DNA of 11,010 nt from Fusobacterium sp. (GCA_019410665.1 DXSD01000065.1:1-11010); one strand, 5' to 3'; positions 1-7,291 are shown, counted from the first letter of the stretch. Notes: generated by a model from the letters alone, not told the origin. Translations and numbers: made by a program.

Positions 1-7
1 TTTTCTA

Positions 8-12
8 TCCTT
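8..12 (-). promoter_or_regulatory. Ribosome binding site of a gene beyond the left edge
   Basis: On the minus strand, AAGGA follows directly after the TAA stop of the ZnuA-like gene and is followed by TAGAAAA up to the window edge. The spacing fits a start codon just outside the window, so the transcription unit probably continues leftward. The identity of that gene cannot be seen. An ATPase or permease partner for the ZnuA-like protein would be a natural guess, but it is only a guess. Confidence 0.45.
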
Positions 13-933
13 TTATTTTTTCTTTAGAGCAGAGACAATTTCATTTAAGTCTTGTGAGATCATCTCTTCAAAACTTTCAGCTGAGTAAGAACCACTAGTC
101 ATATGATAAAGTTCTTTAATATCTGCTCCAGTTTCTCTTTTTAAAATTTCCATATATTTATTTTTTAATTGCTTTTCACCAAAAATAACTTTGATATTTT
201 CAGCTTTTAATTTTTTTATAATATGTTGTAAATGAGCTATACTAGGCTCTACTCCATGAGCTGGTTCAATGACTATATCAATCTCTTTTCCAAACTCTTT
301 AAAAAGATAATCATAACCTGCATAAAAAGTAACAACTTTAAAGTTAGAGATATCTATATCTTTGATTTCATTAAGAGCCTCTTTTTTTAACTTTGCTAAA
401 CGATTAATATATTCATTGGCATTATTTAAGTAAAACTCTTTATTTTTAGGGTCTAATTCTCCTAATTGTTCTGCAATATATTTTATTTGCTCAATAGACT
501 CAGTTATAGAGATATAGGTATGAGAGTTTACTCCCTCGTAATGAGAGTGATTATGATGCTCTTCCTCTTCATGATCATGGTCATGAGTGCATATTCCTTG
601 AGTATGAATCAATTCGACATTCTTATTAGCTTCAATAACTGGAATATTTTTTCCACTCATTTTAAGCATTTTATAGATAAAACTATCATGTCCTAATCCA
701 TTTATAACTATAGTATCTAGAGAAGAGATTTTTTTCATATCTTCAACAGTAGGACTATAGTTATGTGAATTATAAATATCTAATCTAACAGGAGTGACAA
801 TCTCAGCACGATCTTTAACAATATTTGCTACAAAACTATAGTAGGGTTGTAGAGTAACTCCAACTTTTATTTTCTCTTGAGCAAAAGAGAAAAAAGAAAG
901 TATAGTGAAAAATAAAATTATAATTTTTTTCAT
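13..933 (-). CDS. ZnuA-like periplasmic metal-binding protein (cluster A-I), His-rich loop, atypical metal site
   Basis: A 306-residue substrate-binding protein of the ZnuA/TroA family, which delivers divalent metal to an ABC importer. A type I signal peptide spans about residues 1-18 (MKK, hydrophobic core, FSFA|QE) with no lipobox cysteine. Two lobes are joined by a central helix, as usual for the family. The first metal ligand lies in NSHNYSPT (His57), where ZnuA has an H-x-Y/F-x-P-T motif, and a second in NSHTYIS (His138). Residues 117-131 form the mobile metal-scavenging loop, with seven His plus acidic residues. The place where ZnuA has its third His reads FYAGYDYL (residues 203-210), with Tyr204 in place of His, so the metal or its coordination may differ from zinc. 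EPAHGVEPS and the ETGAD segment are family-like. The start is ATG 933 with AGGG upstream. It lies 83 bases downstream of hmuT. It could share the heme transcript or have its own promoter. Family assignment is firm; the substrate is unknown. Confidence 0.88.
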   Translation of the reverse strand: MKKIIILFFTILSFFSFAQEKIKVGVTLQPYYSFVANIVKDRAEIVTPVRLDIYNSHNYSPTVEDMKKISSLDTIVINGLGHDSFIYKMLKMSGKNIPVIEANKNVELIHTQGICTHDHDHEEEEHHNHSHYEGVNSHTYISITESIEQIKYIAEQLGELDPKNKEFYLNNANEYINRLAKLKKEALNEIKDIDISNFKVVTFYAGYDYLFKEFGKEIDIVIEPAHGVEPSIAHLQHIIKKLKAENIKVIFGEKQLKNKYMEILKRETGADIKELYHMTSGSYSAESFEEMISQDLNEIVSALKKK

Positions 934-960
934 ATTATTATCCCTTTCTAAAAAACTAAA

Positions 961-977
961 ATTTTGAATTTCAAAAT
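961..977. promoter_or_regulatory. 17-bp perfect palindrome, candidate operator of the ZnuA-like gene
   Basis: ATTTTGAA-T-TTCAAAAT is a perfect inverted repeat with 8-base arms around one central base. It lies 28 bases upstream of the ZnuA-like start. The arm-1-arm geometry resembles the 7-1-7 boxes bound by Fur-family regulators (Zur, Fur, PerR), but the bases do not match their known consensus sites. AT-rich DNA produces some palindromes by chance. The operator role is an inference from position and symmetry. Confidence 0.4.
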
Positions 978-994
978 AATGTTTTAAAGAAATA

Positions 995-1010
995 GGAACT
1001 ATAAAGTTCC
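995..1010 (-). terminator. Short hairpin after hmuT, weak terminator or attenuator
   Basis: GGAACT and AGTTCC form a 6-bp stem with a 4-base loop just past the hmuT stop. Read leftward it is followed by TATTTCTTT, which is only a partial U tract. It may reduce read-through from the heme genes into the ZnuA-like gene or stabilise the upstream mRNA. It is too weak to be called a full terminator. Confidence 0.35.
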
Positions 1011-1016
1011 CTTTCT

Positions 1017-1907
1017 TTAATTATTTTTTAAATTTTCTAACTCTTTATATAACTCTTCAACTGCTTCAAAGATTCTTGGAGAACCTCTAAGGATCTTTGT
1101 AGAATCTACAATAAAGAGATTACCCTTTTTTCCAGCAGTTATTTCTTTAACTATTATATTACTGTTTAAAATATCTTCAGGTTTAGAAATACTCATTGCT
1201 CCAGCTAAAAAGTCTGGATTTTGTTGTAATAAAAACTCAGGTGATATAATAGGTTTATCTCCAACTAGATTATCTGTTAGATTTTCTATTCCTAAAAGAG
1301 ATAATATCTGTCCAGGAAGAGATTTAGAGTTAAAAGCCATCATAGGTGAAGTTGAATAGAGTACTGTTCCCTTCATATTAAGTGGCTGAGCAGTAATTTT
1401 AGCTTTTATATTATTTAACTTTTCAATAGATTTATTATAAAGTAAATCAGCATTTTCTTCATTTCCAGTAAGTTTTCCATAAAGTTTTATATTGTTTAAA
1501 ATATCATCAAAACTATTAGCTTCAACAACTATATAAGGAATGTTGAAAGGTTTTAATGTATCTCCTAACTTTGGTGACATAGCATTTATTAAAACTAAGT
1601 CAGGAGAGAAAGATAGGATTTTTTCAACACTACTATTATTCATATGTCCTACATTTGGTAGTAATTTTACCTTATCTTCAGGATAAATCTTACTTCTTGC
1701 AATTGTTCCTATAGCTGCAATATGATCCTCAGCTCCAATTAAATATAGAGTTTCTATAACTGCAGGATCTAGAACAACTATTTTTTTATACACTTTAAGT
1801 TCAATCTTATTATTATAACTATCTACAACTTGATTATTTTCCACTTTTAAAGCAGAAAAAGATAGAGAGTATAGTATAAATATAAAAGAAAAAATTATTT
1901 TTTTCAA
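1017..1907 (-). CDS. hmuT: Periplasmic heme/iron-chelate binding protein of a FecCD-type ABC importer
   Basis: A 296-residue protein of the FepB/BtuF/HmuT type (cluster A-II periplasmic binding protein). Residues 1-18 form a signal peptide (MKKIIFSF... SFS|A) with no lipobox, so it is probably soluble in the periplasm. The first lobe begins at YKKIVVLDPAVIETLYLIGAEDHIAAIG, matching the family's opening pattern. PDLVLIN near residue 106 and the later second lobe complete the bilobal fold, at normal family length. The start codon is TTG at 1907-1905: the frame has no upstream ATG, and an AGGAGG at 1921-1916 inside the end of hmuV is well spaced for it. Only one base separates it from the hmuV stop, so translation is probably coupled. 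Heme as substrate is inferred from the neighbouring hmuW; siderophore or cobalamin remain possible from sequence alone. Confidence 0.87.
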   Translation of the reverse strand: MKKIIFSFIFILYSLSFSALKVENNQVVDSYNNKIELKVYKKIVVLDPAVIETLYLIGAEDHIAAIGTIARSKIYPEDKVKLLPNVGHMNNSSVEKILSFSPDLVLINAMSPKLGDTLKPFNIPYIVVEANSFDDILNNIKLYGKLTGNEENADLLYNKSIEKLNNIKAKITAQPLNMKGTVLYSTSPMMAFNSKSLPGQILSLLGIENLTDNLVGDKPIISPEFLLQQNPDFLAGAMSISKPEDILNSNIIVKEITAGKKGNLFIVDSTKILRGSPRIFEAVEELYKELENLKNN

Positions 1908-1908
1908 T

Positions 1909-2697
1909 TTATTTTCCTCCTTTTAATTTAGGAATGATATAAGGGGTTCCCTCTTCTGTATAACAAACTTGAGATTCTAAATCATAGACAGCTTTTAAAT
2001 TCTCTTTAGTTAAAGTTTCTTTAGGAATTCCTTGACAAAATACCTTTCCATCTTTTAACATAACAATTTCATCACAAAACATAGCAGCAAGATTTAGATC
2101 GTGGAGTACTGCTACTGCAGTAAGTTCTTTATCAACTATGCTATCTTTTACTTTTTTCATTAAATCTAAAGCATGATTTAAATCTAAAGCAGATGTAGGC
2201 TCATCTAATAAGATAATTTTAGTTTCTTGAGTGAGAGCCCTTGCTAAAAGAACTCTTTGAAATTCTCCCCCAGAAAGACTTACAGCCTTTCTATGTAAAA
2301 ATTTTTCTAAATCCAACTCTTTAATATGATGTTGAGCAATCTCAACATCTTTCTTCGAATATCCATCCCAACTATTTTTTAAATGGGGAAGTCTTCCCAT
2401 AAGAACAAATTCTTCTACATCCATAGCAGATACAAGTTGAGATTTTTGAGGAACTAGAGAAAGAAGTCTAGCTTTCTCTTTTTGAGAGATATTTTTACTT
2501 AGAATCTCATCTATATAAATATTCCCACTTTCACTTTTTAAATATCCTAAAATATTTTTTAAAAGAGTTGACTTTCCACAACCATTTGGTCCTAAAATTC
2601 CTGTTAATTTATTTCTTTTTAACCCTAAATTAATACCTTGAAGTATTTTTCTATTCCCATAGGAGAAATTTAAATTTTCAATTTTTATAGCTTCCAT
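1909..2697 (-). CDS. hmuV: ABC transporter ATPase for heme/iron chelate
   Basis: A 262-residue ATP-binding subunit of the FepC/BtuD/HmuV type, energising import through the HmuU permease on the cytoplasmic face. All nucleotide-binding motifs are present: Walker A GPNGCGKST (36-44), Q-loop VPQ (Gln84), signature LSGGE (141-145) followed by FQRVLLARAL, Walker B IILLDE (161-166), and switch His199 in VLHDLNLA. Length is normal. Its ATG overlaps the permease stop by one base (TAATG), which indicates translational coupling and a 1:1 operon partnership. Its last codons carry the ribosome binding site of hmuT. Substrate is assigned from context only. Confidence 0.93.
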   Translation of the reverse strand: MEAIKIENLNFSYGNRKILQGINLGLKRNKLTGILGPNGCGKSTLLKNILGYLKSESGNIYIDEILSKNISQKEKARLLSLVPQKSQLVSAMDVEEFVLMGRLPHLKNSWDGYSKKDVEIAQHHIKELDLEKFLHRKAVSLSGGEFQRVLLARALTQETKIILLDEPTSALDLNHALDLMKKVKDSIVDKELTAVAVLHDLNLAAMFCDEIVMLKDGKVFCQGIPKETLTKENLKAVYDLESQVCYTEEGTPYIIPKLKGGK

Positions 2698-3668
2698 TAG
2701 AAATCTCTCCTTTTATTTTTTAATGCTAAGTATAGGAAGAATGGAGCTCCAAAAAATGCAGTAATTACACCAATAGGAATTTCCACAGGAGCAAGAATAA
2801 TTCTTCCAAAAGTATCACATACAAGTAGGAAAAATCCTCCAGCTAAAATTGTACTTGGTAACATCTTAGTATTAGAAGGTCCTACAATCATTCTAATAGT
2901 ATGTGGTACGATAAGTCCTACAAAACCAATCATTCCAGAAAAAGCTACTGAAAAGGCTACAATAAGAGCAGACACAGTAAGTGTTCTCACTTTTAATCTA
3001 TTTACATCAACTCCTAATGAGTGAGCTTCTTCATCACCAGATAATAGAGCATCTAGCTCATGTCTTTTAGAGTAAAAGTATATTAGTGATAGAACAAGGG
3101 GAATTAAGATAAAAATAACTCTTTTCCAAGTAGCATTTCCAAGATAACCCATCATCCACATTGTTATTTTAAAGGAATCTTCTCCAATGAGATACATAGC
3201 AAAAGATGTAAATGCTCCTAAGAAAGATGAAACAGCAATTCCAACTATTAATAGAGTGGCAACATTTACTTTGTTTCCCTTTTTAGCCATTTTGAAAATA
3301 AGAAGAGTACTAGCTAAACAAGTTATAAAAGCTAAGACACCATACATAAAATCTGGGAGTTCTAACACAAAGGCAATTACAGCTCCAAAAGTAGCACTTG
3401 CTGCAATTCCAATAATATAAGGGTCAGCAAGAGGGTTTTGAAATACTGTTTGTACAACAGCTCCACTAGATGCTAACATCATTCCAACTAATAATGACAT
3501 TATTATTCTAGGTAATCTTAGGTTAAAAATTATTGTTTTTATATAATCAGGTGCTTTTCCTGGAGAAAATATATACTCCAGAGGAATAGGGACACTCCCC
3601 ATAGGTATGGCAAGTATCCCTGTTATGATAATTCCTATTGTAAGCACGATAGGTAAAATTTTCTTCAT
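2697..3668 (-). CDS. hmuU: FecCD-family ABC permease for heme/iron chelate
   Basis: An inner-membrane permease of the BtuC/FecCD/HmuU family, 323 residues from the chosen start, with about ten hydrophobic segments. Family motifs are clear: VVQTVFQNPLADPYIIGI in the second to third membrane region, the cytoplasmic coupling loop DEEAHSLGVDV that contacts the ATPase, GFVGLIVPH, and the C-terminal FFGAPFFLYL. A GTG four codons upstream (3680) is in frame, but GAGGA at 3678-3674 overlaps that reading and sits 5 bases from ATG 3668, so ATG 3668 is preferred. The receptor gene ends 30 bases upstream. It forms the transporter with HmuV and HmuT. Heme is inferred from context. Confidence 0.92.
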   Translation of the reverse strand: MKKILPIVLTIGIIITGILAIPMGSVPIPLEYIFSPGKAPDYIKTIIFNLRLPRIIMSLLVGMMLASSGAVVQTVFQNPLADPYIIGIAASATFGAVIAFVLELPDFMYGVLAFITCLASTLLIFKMAKKGNKVNVATLLIVGIAVSSFLGAFTSFAMYLIGEDSFKITMWMMGYLGNATWKRVIFILIPLVLSLIYFYSKRHELDALLSGDEEAHSLGVDVNRLKVRTLTVSALIVAFSVAFSGMIGFVGLIVPHTIRMIVGPSNTKMLPSTILAGGFFLLVCDTFGRIILAPVEIPIGVITAFFGAPFFLYLALKNKRRDF

Positions 3669-3698
3669 ATAATTCCTCACATTTTAATTTCTTTAATC

Positions 3699-5792
3699 TT
3701 ATAGGTTATATCTAAATCCTACATAGTAGTTTCTTTCAGCTGCTGGGTCATAAGTGTATTCTCCACTACTATAACTAACAGTTTCATAGTAGTTTTTATC
3801 AAATAGATTATTTATTCCACCATAGATATCTAAACCGAAGTCAAAACTATATCTAGCTCTAATATTAGCTACTGTATGAGAGTTAACTTTTCCACCTAAG
3901 TTTTGGTTGTTCATATATACTCCATCAGTGTAAACAATATCTCCACCTACACTAAATTTAGGAGTAAAAGCATATTCAGCTCCAAAACTTAATTTATGTT
4001 CTGGAACATTAGCTACATGGTTTCCAGAAATATCTATATTTCCGTTTTTTCCATCTTTAATTTCTGCATTTATATATGCCCAAGATTGAGTAAGAGTTAG
4101 TTTATCAAAATATTGAGCTGTTGATAATTCAAAACCAAATCTTTCAGTTTCTCCTAAGTTATAGTTTTTTATCCAAGCAGGTGGCATTCCTCCAGCCATA
4201 TCTTGAGTAATTTCATCTTGAGTTAAAGTATAGAAAATAGAAGCATTTATACTAGTAAATCCAATATAATCTGATAATCCAACTTCAATATTATCATAAG
4301 TTTCAGATTTTAAATCATTTAGATAGTAATCTCCATTTTCTTTTTTATTAGTAAGCAATGCAGGTGGTGGAGAAGTAAATCCTTTTTCATATCTTACATA
4401 AGTTTTTCCAGTATCAGAGTATAACCAGTTAGCTCCTAATTCATAAGCAAAATTATCTTCATGAGAAGAAGTTTTAATATGATTATCCATATCTACTTTT
4501 TGTGGTGGCATATTACTAGTATCATAAATATAACCCGAGCTATCTCTCTTTATACCATAATTAGCTCTTTCATATCTTAATCCTTGATTAAATTCAAAAT
4601 TATTCCATACATAGTTATTCATTACAAAACTACTAATAGTTTCTTTTTCTAATTCATTGGTTGTTAAAGTATCAGCAATAGTTACTACCATAGGTGGCAT
4701 TGGTGATTTATTCATTTTCATCGTTCCGCTCATATCACTTAATCTTGTAGCTTTATTTTTAATATAATCCATTCCCAAAATCAAGCTACTACTCTCTCCA
4801 TAAGAATATTTAAATTTAGGTTTAACTCCCCATTTTTTATCTTCAAATTTTCCTAGTTGTCTCATTGTTGGACCTTCAGTAATCATATTTGAATCTAAAT
4901 TCATAGTAGTTTTTTGCCAGAATCCTGTTAAATTAAAATCTAAATTAGAAGTTAACTTATTATTATAAGTTAATGCATATTCATCTTTATCAGTATCAGT
5001 AGTACTCCATTCTCCATCTTTCATTCCAGATTGTGTTCTATCAGCTTCTACTTGCTCTTTAGTTAACATTCCAGGATAGCTCTCTTCAGCCTTATATTTG
5101 CTATATTTGAAATTAATATCTTGTGTATCAGATATTTTATATCCAAGATTTCCCATAAAAGTATCAGAATCAGATTTATCATAATCTCTATATCCATCTC
5201 TATTTTGGTTTGTATATGATAACTTGATATCAAAATTTCCTATGCTTTCTCCCACAGCTACATTAGTCTTTCTATTAGCATAAGATCCATATTCATATCC
5301 AGCATTAACTTTTCTACCAGAATCTTTTTTAGTAATAATGTTAACTACTCCACCAGAAGTTCCACTACCATATAGAACACTACCTCCTCCTGGAATAACC
5401 TCTATTCTTTCAATATCATCTGGTGATATTGTATTGATAGGAGTAGCAGACATTGAAGTATCTAAAGAGTTCATTTGTACTCCATCTACTAAGATTTGTA
5501 CATTTTGCTTAGCTTTATCCCCTTGTCCTCTAAGGTCAATGATGTAATCTTTACCTTGTCTTACAATATTGATAGCAGGGATATCTCTTAAAACTTCCTC
5601 TACAGTATTGTAGTTTTTCTTTTGGATATCCTCAGCAGTAACTAATGTAGGATTAGCAGTTGTTTTTCTAACTTCTGTAGCAAATCCTGTAGTAGAGTAA
5701 ATAACACTCTTTCCTAAGTCAATACTGTTTGTTTCTCCATAGGCACATACAGTAAGTAGAGCCCAAAGTAATGTAGCTTTTTTCTTATTCAT
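3699..5792 (-). CDS. TonB-dependent outer-membrane receptor, probable heme/iron receptor
   Basis: A 697-residue outer-membrane receptor. The signal peptide is about residues 1-19 (...VCAYG|E). The plug domain spans about 40-155, with VLRDIPAINI, ILVDGVQMNS, IERIEVIPGGGSVLYGSGTSGGVVNIITKK. The rest is a 22-strand-type beta barrel with many alternating aromatic strands, ending YVGFRYNL. The classical heme-receptor FRAP box reads FTSP (472-475) and the NPNL region reads NDLKSET (492-498), so the canonical His-containing heme motif is not obvious. Predicted outer loops carry three Met-Pro-Pro motifs (365, 428, 536) and a cluster of five Met between 354 and 368. The start is ATG 5792 with AGGAGAG about 8 bases away. 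It lies 62 bases downstream of hmuW and just upstream of hmuU. It needs TonB-ExbBD, which is not in the window. Heme or iron chelate is the likely cargo from context. Confidence 0.9.
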   Translation of the reverse strand: MNKKKATLLWALLTVCAYGETNSIDLGKSVIYSTTGFATEVRKTTANPTLVTAEDIQKKNYNTVEEVLRDIPAINIVRQGKDYIIDLRGQGDKAKQNVQILVDGVQMNSLDTSMSATPINTISPDDIERIEVIPGGGSVLYGSGTSGGVVNIITKKDSGRKVNAGYEYGSYANRKTNVAVGESIGNFDIKLSYTNQNRDGYRDYDKSDSDTFMGNLGYKISDTQDINFKYSKYKAEESYPGMLTKEQVEADRTQSGMKDGEWSTTDTDKDEYALTYNNKLTSNLDFNLTGFWQKTTMNLDSNMITEGPTMRQLGKFEDKKWGVKPKFKYSYGESSSLILGMDYIKNKATRLSDMSGTMKMNKSPMPPMVVTIADTLTTNELEKETISSFVMNNYVWNNFEFNQGLRYERANYGIKRDSSGYIYDTSNMPPQKVDMDNHIKTSSHEDNFAYELGANWLYSDTGKTYVRYEKGFTSPPPALLTNKKENGDYYLNDLKSETYDNIEVGLSDYIGFTSINASIFYTLTQDEITQDMAGGMPPAWIKNYNLGETERFGFELSTAQYFDKLTLTQSWAYINAEIKDGKNGNIDISGNHVANVPEHKLSFGAEYAFTPKFSVGGDIVYTDGVYMNNQNLGGKVNSHTVANIRARYSFDFGLDIYGGINNLFDKNYYETVSYSSGEYTYDPAAERNYYVGFRYNL

Positions 5793-5840
5793 ATGTATAT
5801 CTCTCCTTTACATTAAATTAATTACTAGACTAATAAAATA

Positions 5841-5856
5841 AAATTTATATAAATTT
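5841..5856. repeat. 16-bp AT-only palindrome between hmuW and the receptor gene
   Basis: AAATTTATATAAATTT is a perfect palindrome at the end of hmuW, reaching into its stop codon. It lies in the 62-base gap before the receptor. It contains no G or C, so as a hairpin it would be weak, and it may be chance in such AT-rich DNA. No convincing promoter or terminator was found in this gap. Confidence 0.3.
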
Positions 5857-7123
5857 ATTTATTAAAAACTTTATCTAAAATATATCCAATAATATCTATT
5901 GAAAGATTATTTCCCCAAAAAACCCCATCTTTAGTAAAATTAAAAGAATTTTCTTTTTCAATAACAAGTTTCTCCTCTTCATAAGTTTTCATTTTCTCAC
6001 AGAAATACTTGTACTCTTCCTCGTTTAAAATAGCTTTAATACTCTCTTTAGAGATGATAGGGAACTGCATTATTCCAGAAAGTTTAGCAAATTTGGCATG
6101 GTATTCAGTTTGTTTAGAGTAAAAACTCATCTCTTTATTCATTCTAAATACTCCAATTCCTTGAACACTACCTCCAGCACCTACTCCAATAGGGAAAGTA
6201 TCTCCACCACTATTTCTAACTTGAATGTACTGGTAAGTATCACCAGCATTTTTAGCTATTTTAGTAAGTTCTAAAATATGGTATTTATCCTCTCTTAACA
6301 TCTCATCAACAAAATGAGAGTAAAGAAGGTAGTCTTTTTTCATATCCTCTTCCATTATCACTTTTTCAGCTTCAATATCCTTAGAAAGTTTAGATCCCTC
6401 ATGAACCATAAGTGAATAGAAACTAGCACTTCCAAGTTCTAATTCTTTTACAATTCTGGCATCTTCTATAACCTCTTCAATAGTTTGATCAGGGAAATTG
6501 TATATAATATCTACACATACTTCTCCCTTGAAGAAATTTTTTAGTTTTTTAAGTCTTTCAATAACCTCATTTTTGCTATAAGTTCTATTGTAGAAAACTC
6601 TTCCTCTCTCTGAGAAAGTTTGAATCCCCACACTGAGCCTATTTACTCCATATTTCATCATTACTTCTAATTTCTCTTCAGTAAGATTATGAAGAGTTGT
6701 TTCAAAAGTAAATTCATAGTTTTTTCCAAGTTTTACATTTCTTTGAATACTTTGAAGTATGATTTTAAGTTGCTTAGGCTTATAAACAGTAGGAGTACCT
6801 CCACCAAAGAAAATAACATCAAAAGTACTCTCTTTAAAATATGTTGTTTGACCATATTTATCAAATTCACTAGCTATATATTCAGCATAGGAATCTAGAC
6901 TACCATCTAGTTGTTTTCTATTTAAATTACAAAATGAACATATTTTATCACAGTAAGGTGTGTGGACATAGATAGCTTTTTTTCTTGAATCAGGAACTAT
7001 ATTTAACATTTCCTCGAAAAGATTTTTGTCAGCCCTGCCACTAGGAACATATTTACTAATAAGCCCTCCACTTTCATGATGAGATTTATATCTCTTATCG
7101 AACAACAATAAATTGTTAATCAT
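5855..7123 (-). CDS. hmuW: Radical SAM anaerobic heme-degrading enzyme (HutW/ChuW/HmuW family)
   Basis: A 422-residue cytoplasmic radical SAM enzyme. The family (ChuW in E. coli O157, HutW in Vibrio, HmuW in Fusobacterium) opens the heme ring without oxygen, releasing iron and giving a linear tetrapyrrole (anaerobilin). The [4Fe-4S] motif CX3CX2C is Cys58, Cys62 and Cys65 in HTPYCDKICSFCNLN. GGGTPT (107-112) is the SAM-binding segment typical of this and the related HemN/HemW group, followed by LSVGIQTFSERG and the C-terminal half typical of HemN-like enzymes. HemN/HemW would be the main alternative. The long C-terminal half, the heme transporter genes downstream and the divergent flavodoxin favour HmuW. 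The start is ATG 7123 with AAGGAGG 6 bases upstream. It is the first gene of the leftward operon, so degradation is co-expressed with import. No HutX/HutZ homologue is seen. Confidence 0.88.
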   Translation of the reverse strand: MINNLLLFDKRYKSHHESGGLISKYVPSGRADKNLFEEMLNIVPDSRKKAIYVHTPYCDKICSFCNLNRKQLDGSLDSYAEYIASEFDKYGQTTYFKESTFDVIFFGGGTPTVYKPKQLKIILQSIQRNVKLGKNYEFTFETTLHNLTEEKLEVMMKYGVNRLSVGIQTFSERGRVFYNRTYSKNEVIERLKKLKNFFKGEVCVDIIYNFPDQTIEEVIEDARIVKELELGSASFYSLMVHEGSKLSKDIEAEKVIMEEDMKKDYLLYSHFVDEMLREDKYHILELTKIAKNAGDTYQYIQVRNSGGDTFPIGVGAGGSVQGIGVFRMNKEMSFYSKQTEYHAKFAKLSGIMQFPIISKESIKAILNEEEYKYFCEKMKTYEEEKLVIEKENSFNFTKDGVFWGNNLSIDIIGYILDKVFNK

Positions 7124-7140
7124 TAATATCCTCCTTCTAA

Positions 7141-7175
7141 AGTATACATACTAAATCAAGTATTAATACATACTT
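7141..7175. promoter_or_regulatory. Repeated ATACATACT motif with inverted arms in the hmuW leader, candidate operator
   Basis: ATACATACT occurs twice on the plus strand, at 7144-7152 and 7166-7174, exactly 22 bp apart, about two helical turns. Each copy also forms an inverted repeat: AGTAT-AC-ATACT at 7141-7152 and AAGTAT-6-ATACTT at 7158-7175. They lie between the predicted hmuW promoter and its ribosome binding site. Two phased copies suit a dimeric or cooperative repressor sensing heme or iron. They resemble no operator I can name. Confidence 0.4.
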
Positions 7176-7209
7176 ATATTTTAATAATCAAAATAATTTC
7201 AACATAAAT

Positions 7210-7238
7210 ATGATAATATTTTTTTGAAATAAAGTCAA
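7210..7238 (-). promoter_or_regulatory. Predicted promoter of the hmuW-led heme operon
   Basis: On the minus strand, a -35 TTGACT (7238-7233), a 17-base spacer and a -10 TATCAT (7215-7210) match the sigma-70 pattern. Transcription would start near 7203, giving a leader of about 80 bases. The -10 overlaps TGATAAT (plus strand 7211-7217), identical to one arm of a Fur 7-1-7 box, but the other arm is missing. A second, poorer candidate (TTGATT, 17 bases, TATTAA) lies inside the leader, nearer the gene. Confidence 0.5.
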
Positions 7239-7262
7239 TAAAAATAATTTAAATGTAATTAT

Positions 7263-7291
7263 TTGACTTTAAAATTAAAATATGGTATAAA
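7263..7291 (+). promoter_or_regulatory. Promoter of the flavodoxin gene, extended -10
   Basis: TTGACT (7263-7268), a 17-base spacer and TATAAA (7286-7291) preceded by TGG, which gives a TGn-extended -10. The start of transcription should be near 7298. That places the in-frame GTG at 7297 at or before the 5' end of the mRNA and so supports ATG 7321 as the true start. The -35 is the mirror image of the one used by hmuW on the other strand. Confidence 0.65.

Noticed and set aside
466..696. Plus-strand open frame of 76 codons rich in Met, Phe and Leu
   Set aside because: It is the complement of the ZnuA-like gene; the His-rich stretch read backwards produces hydrophobic codons. No ribosome binding site or family resemblance.
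3187..3420. Plus-strand open frame opposite hmuU
   Set aside because: Antisense of conserved permease membrane segments, with no sign of a start site or known domain.
3669..3680. GTG 3680 as the permease start
   Set aside because: The best ribosome binding site (GAGGA at 3678-3674) falls after this codon and is correctly spaced for ATG 3668.
5338..5547. Plus-strand open frame opposite the receptor plug domain
   Set aside because: Antisense shadow of the highly conserved plug region.
6689..6898. Plus-strand open frame opposite hmuW
   Set aside because: Antisense shadow; no ribosome binding site and no recognisable protein.
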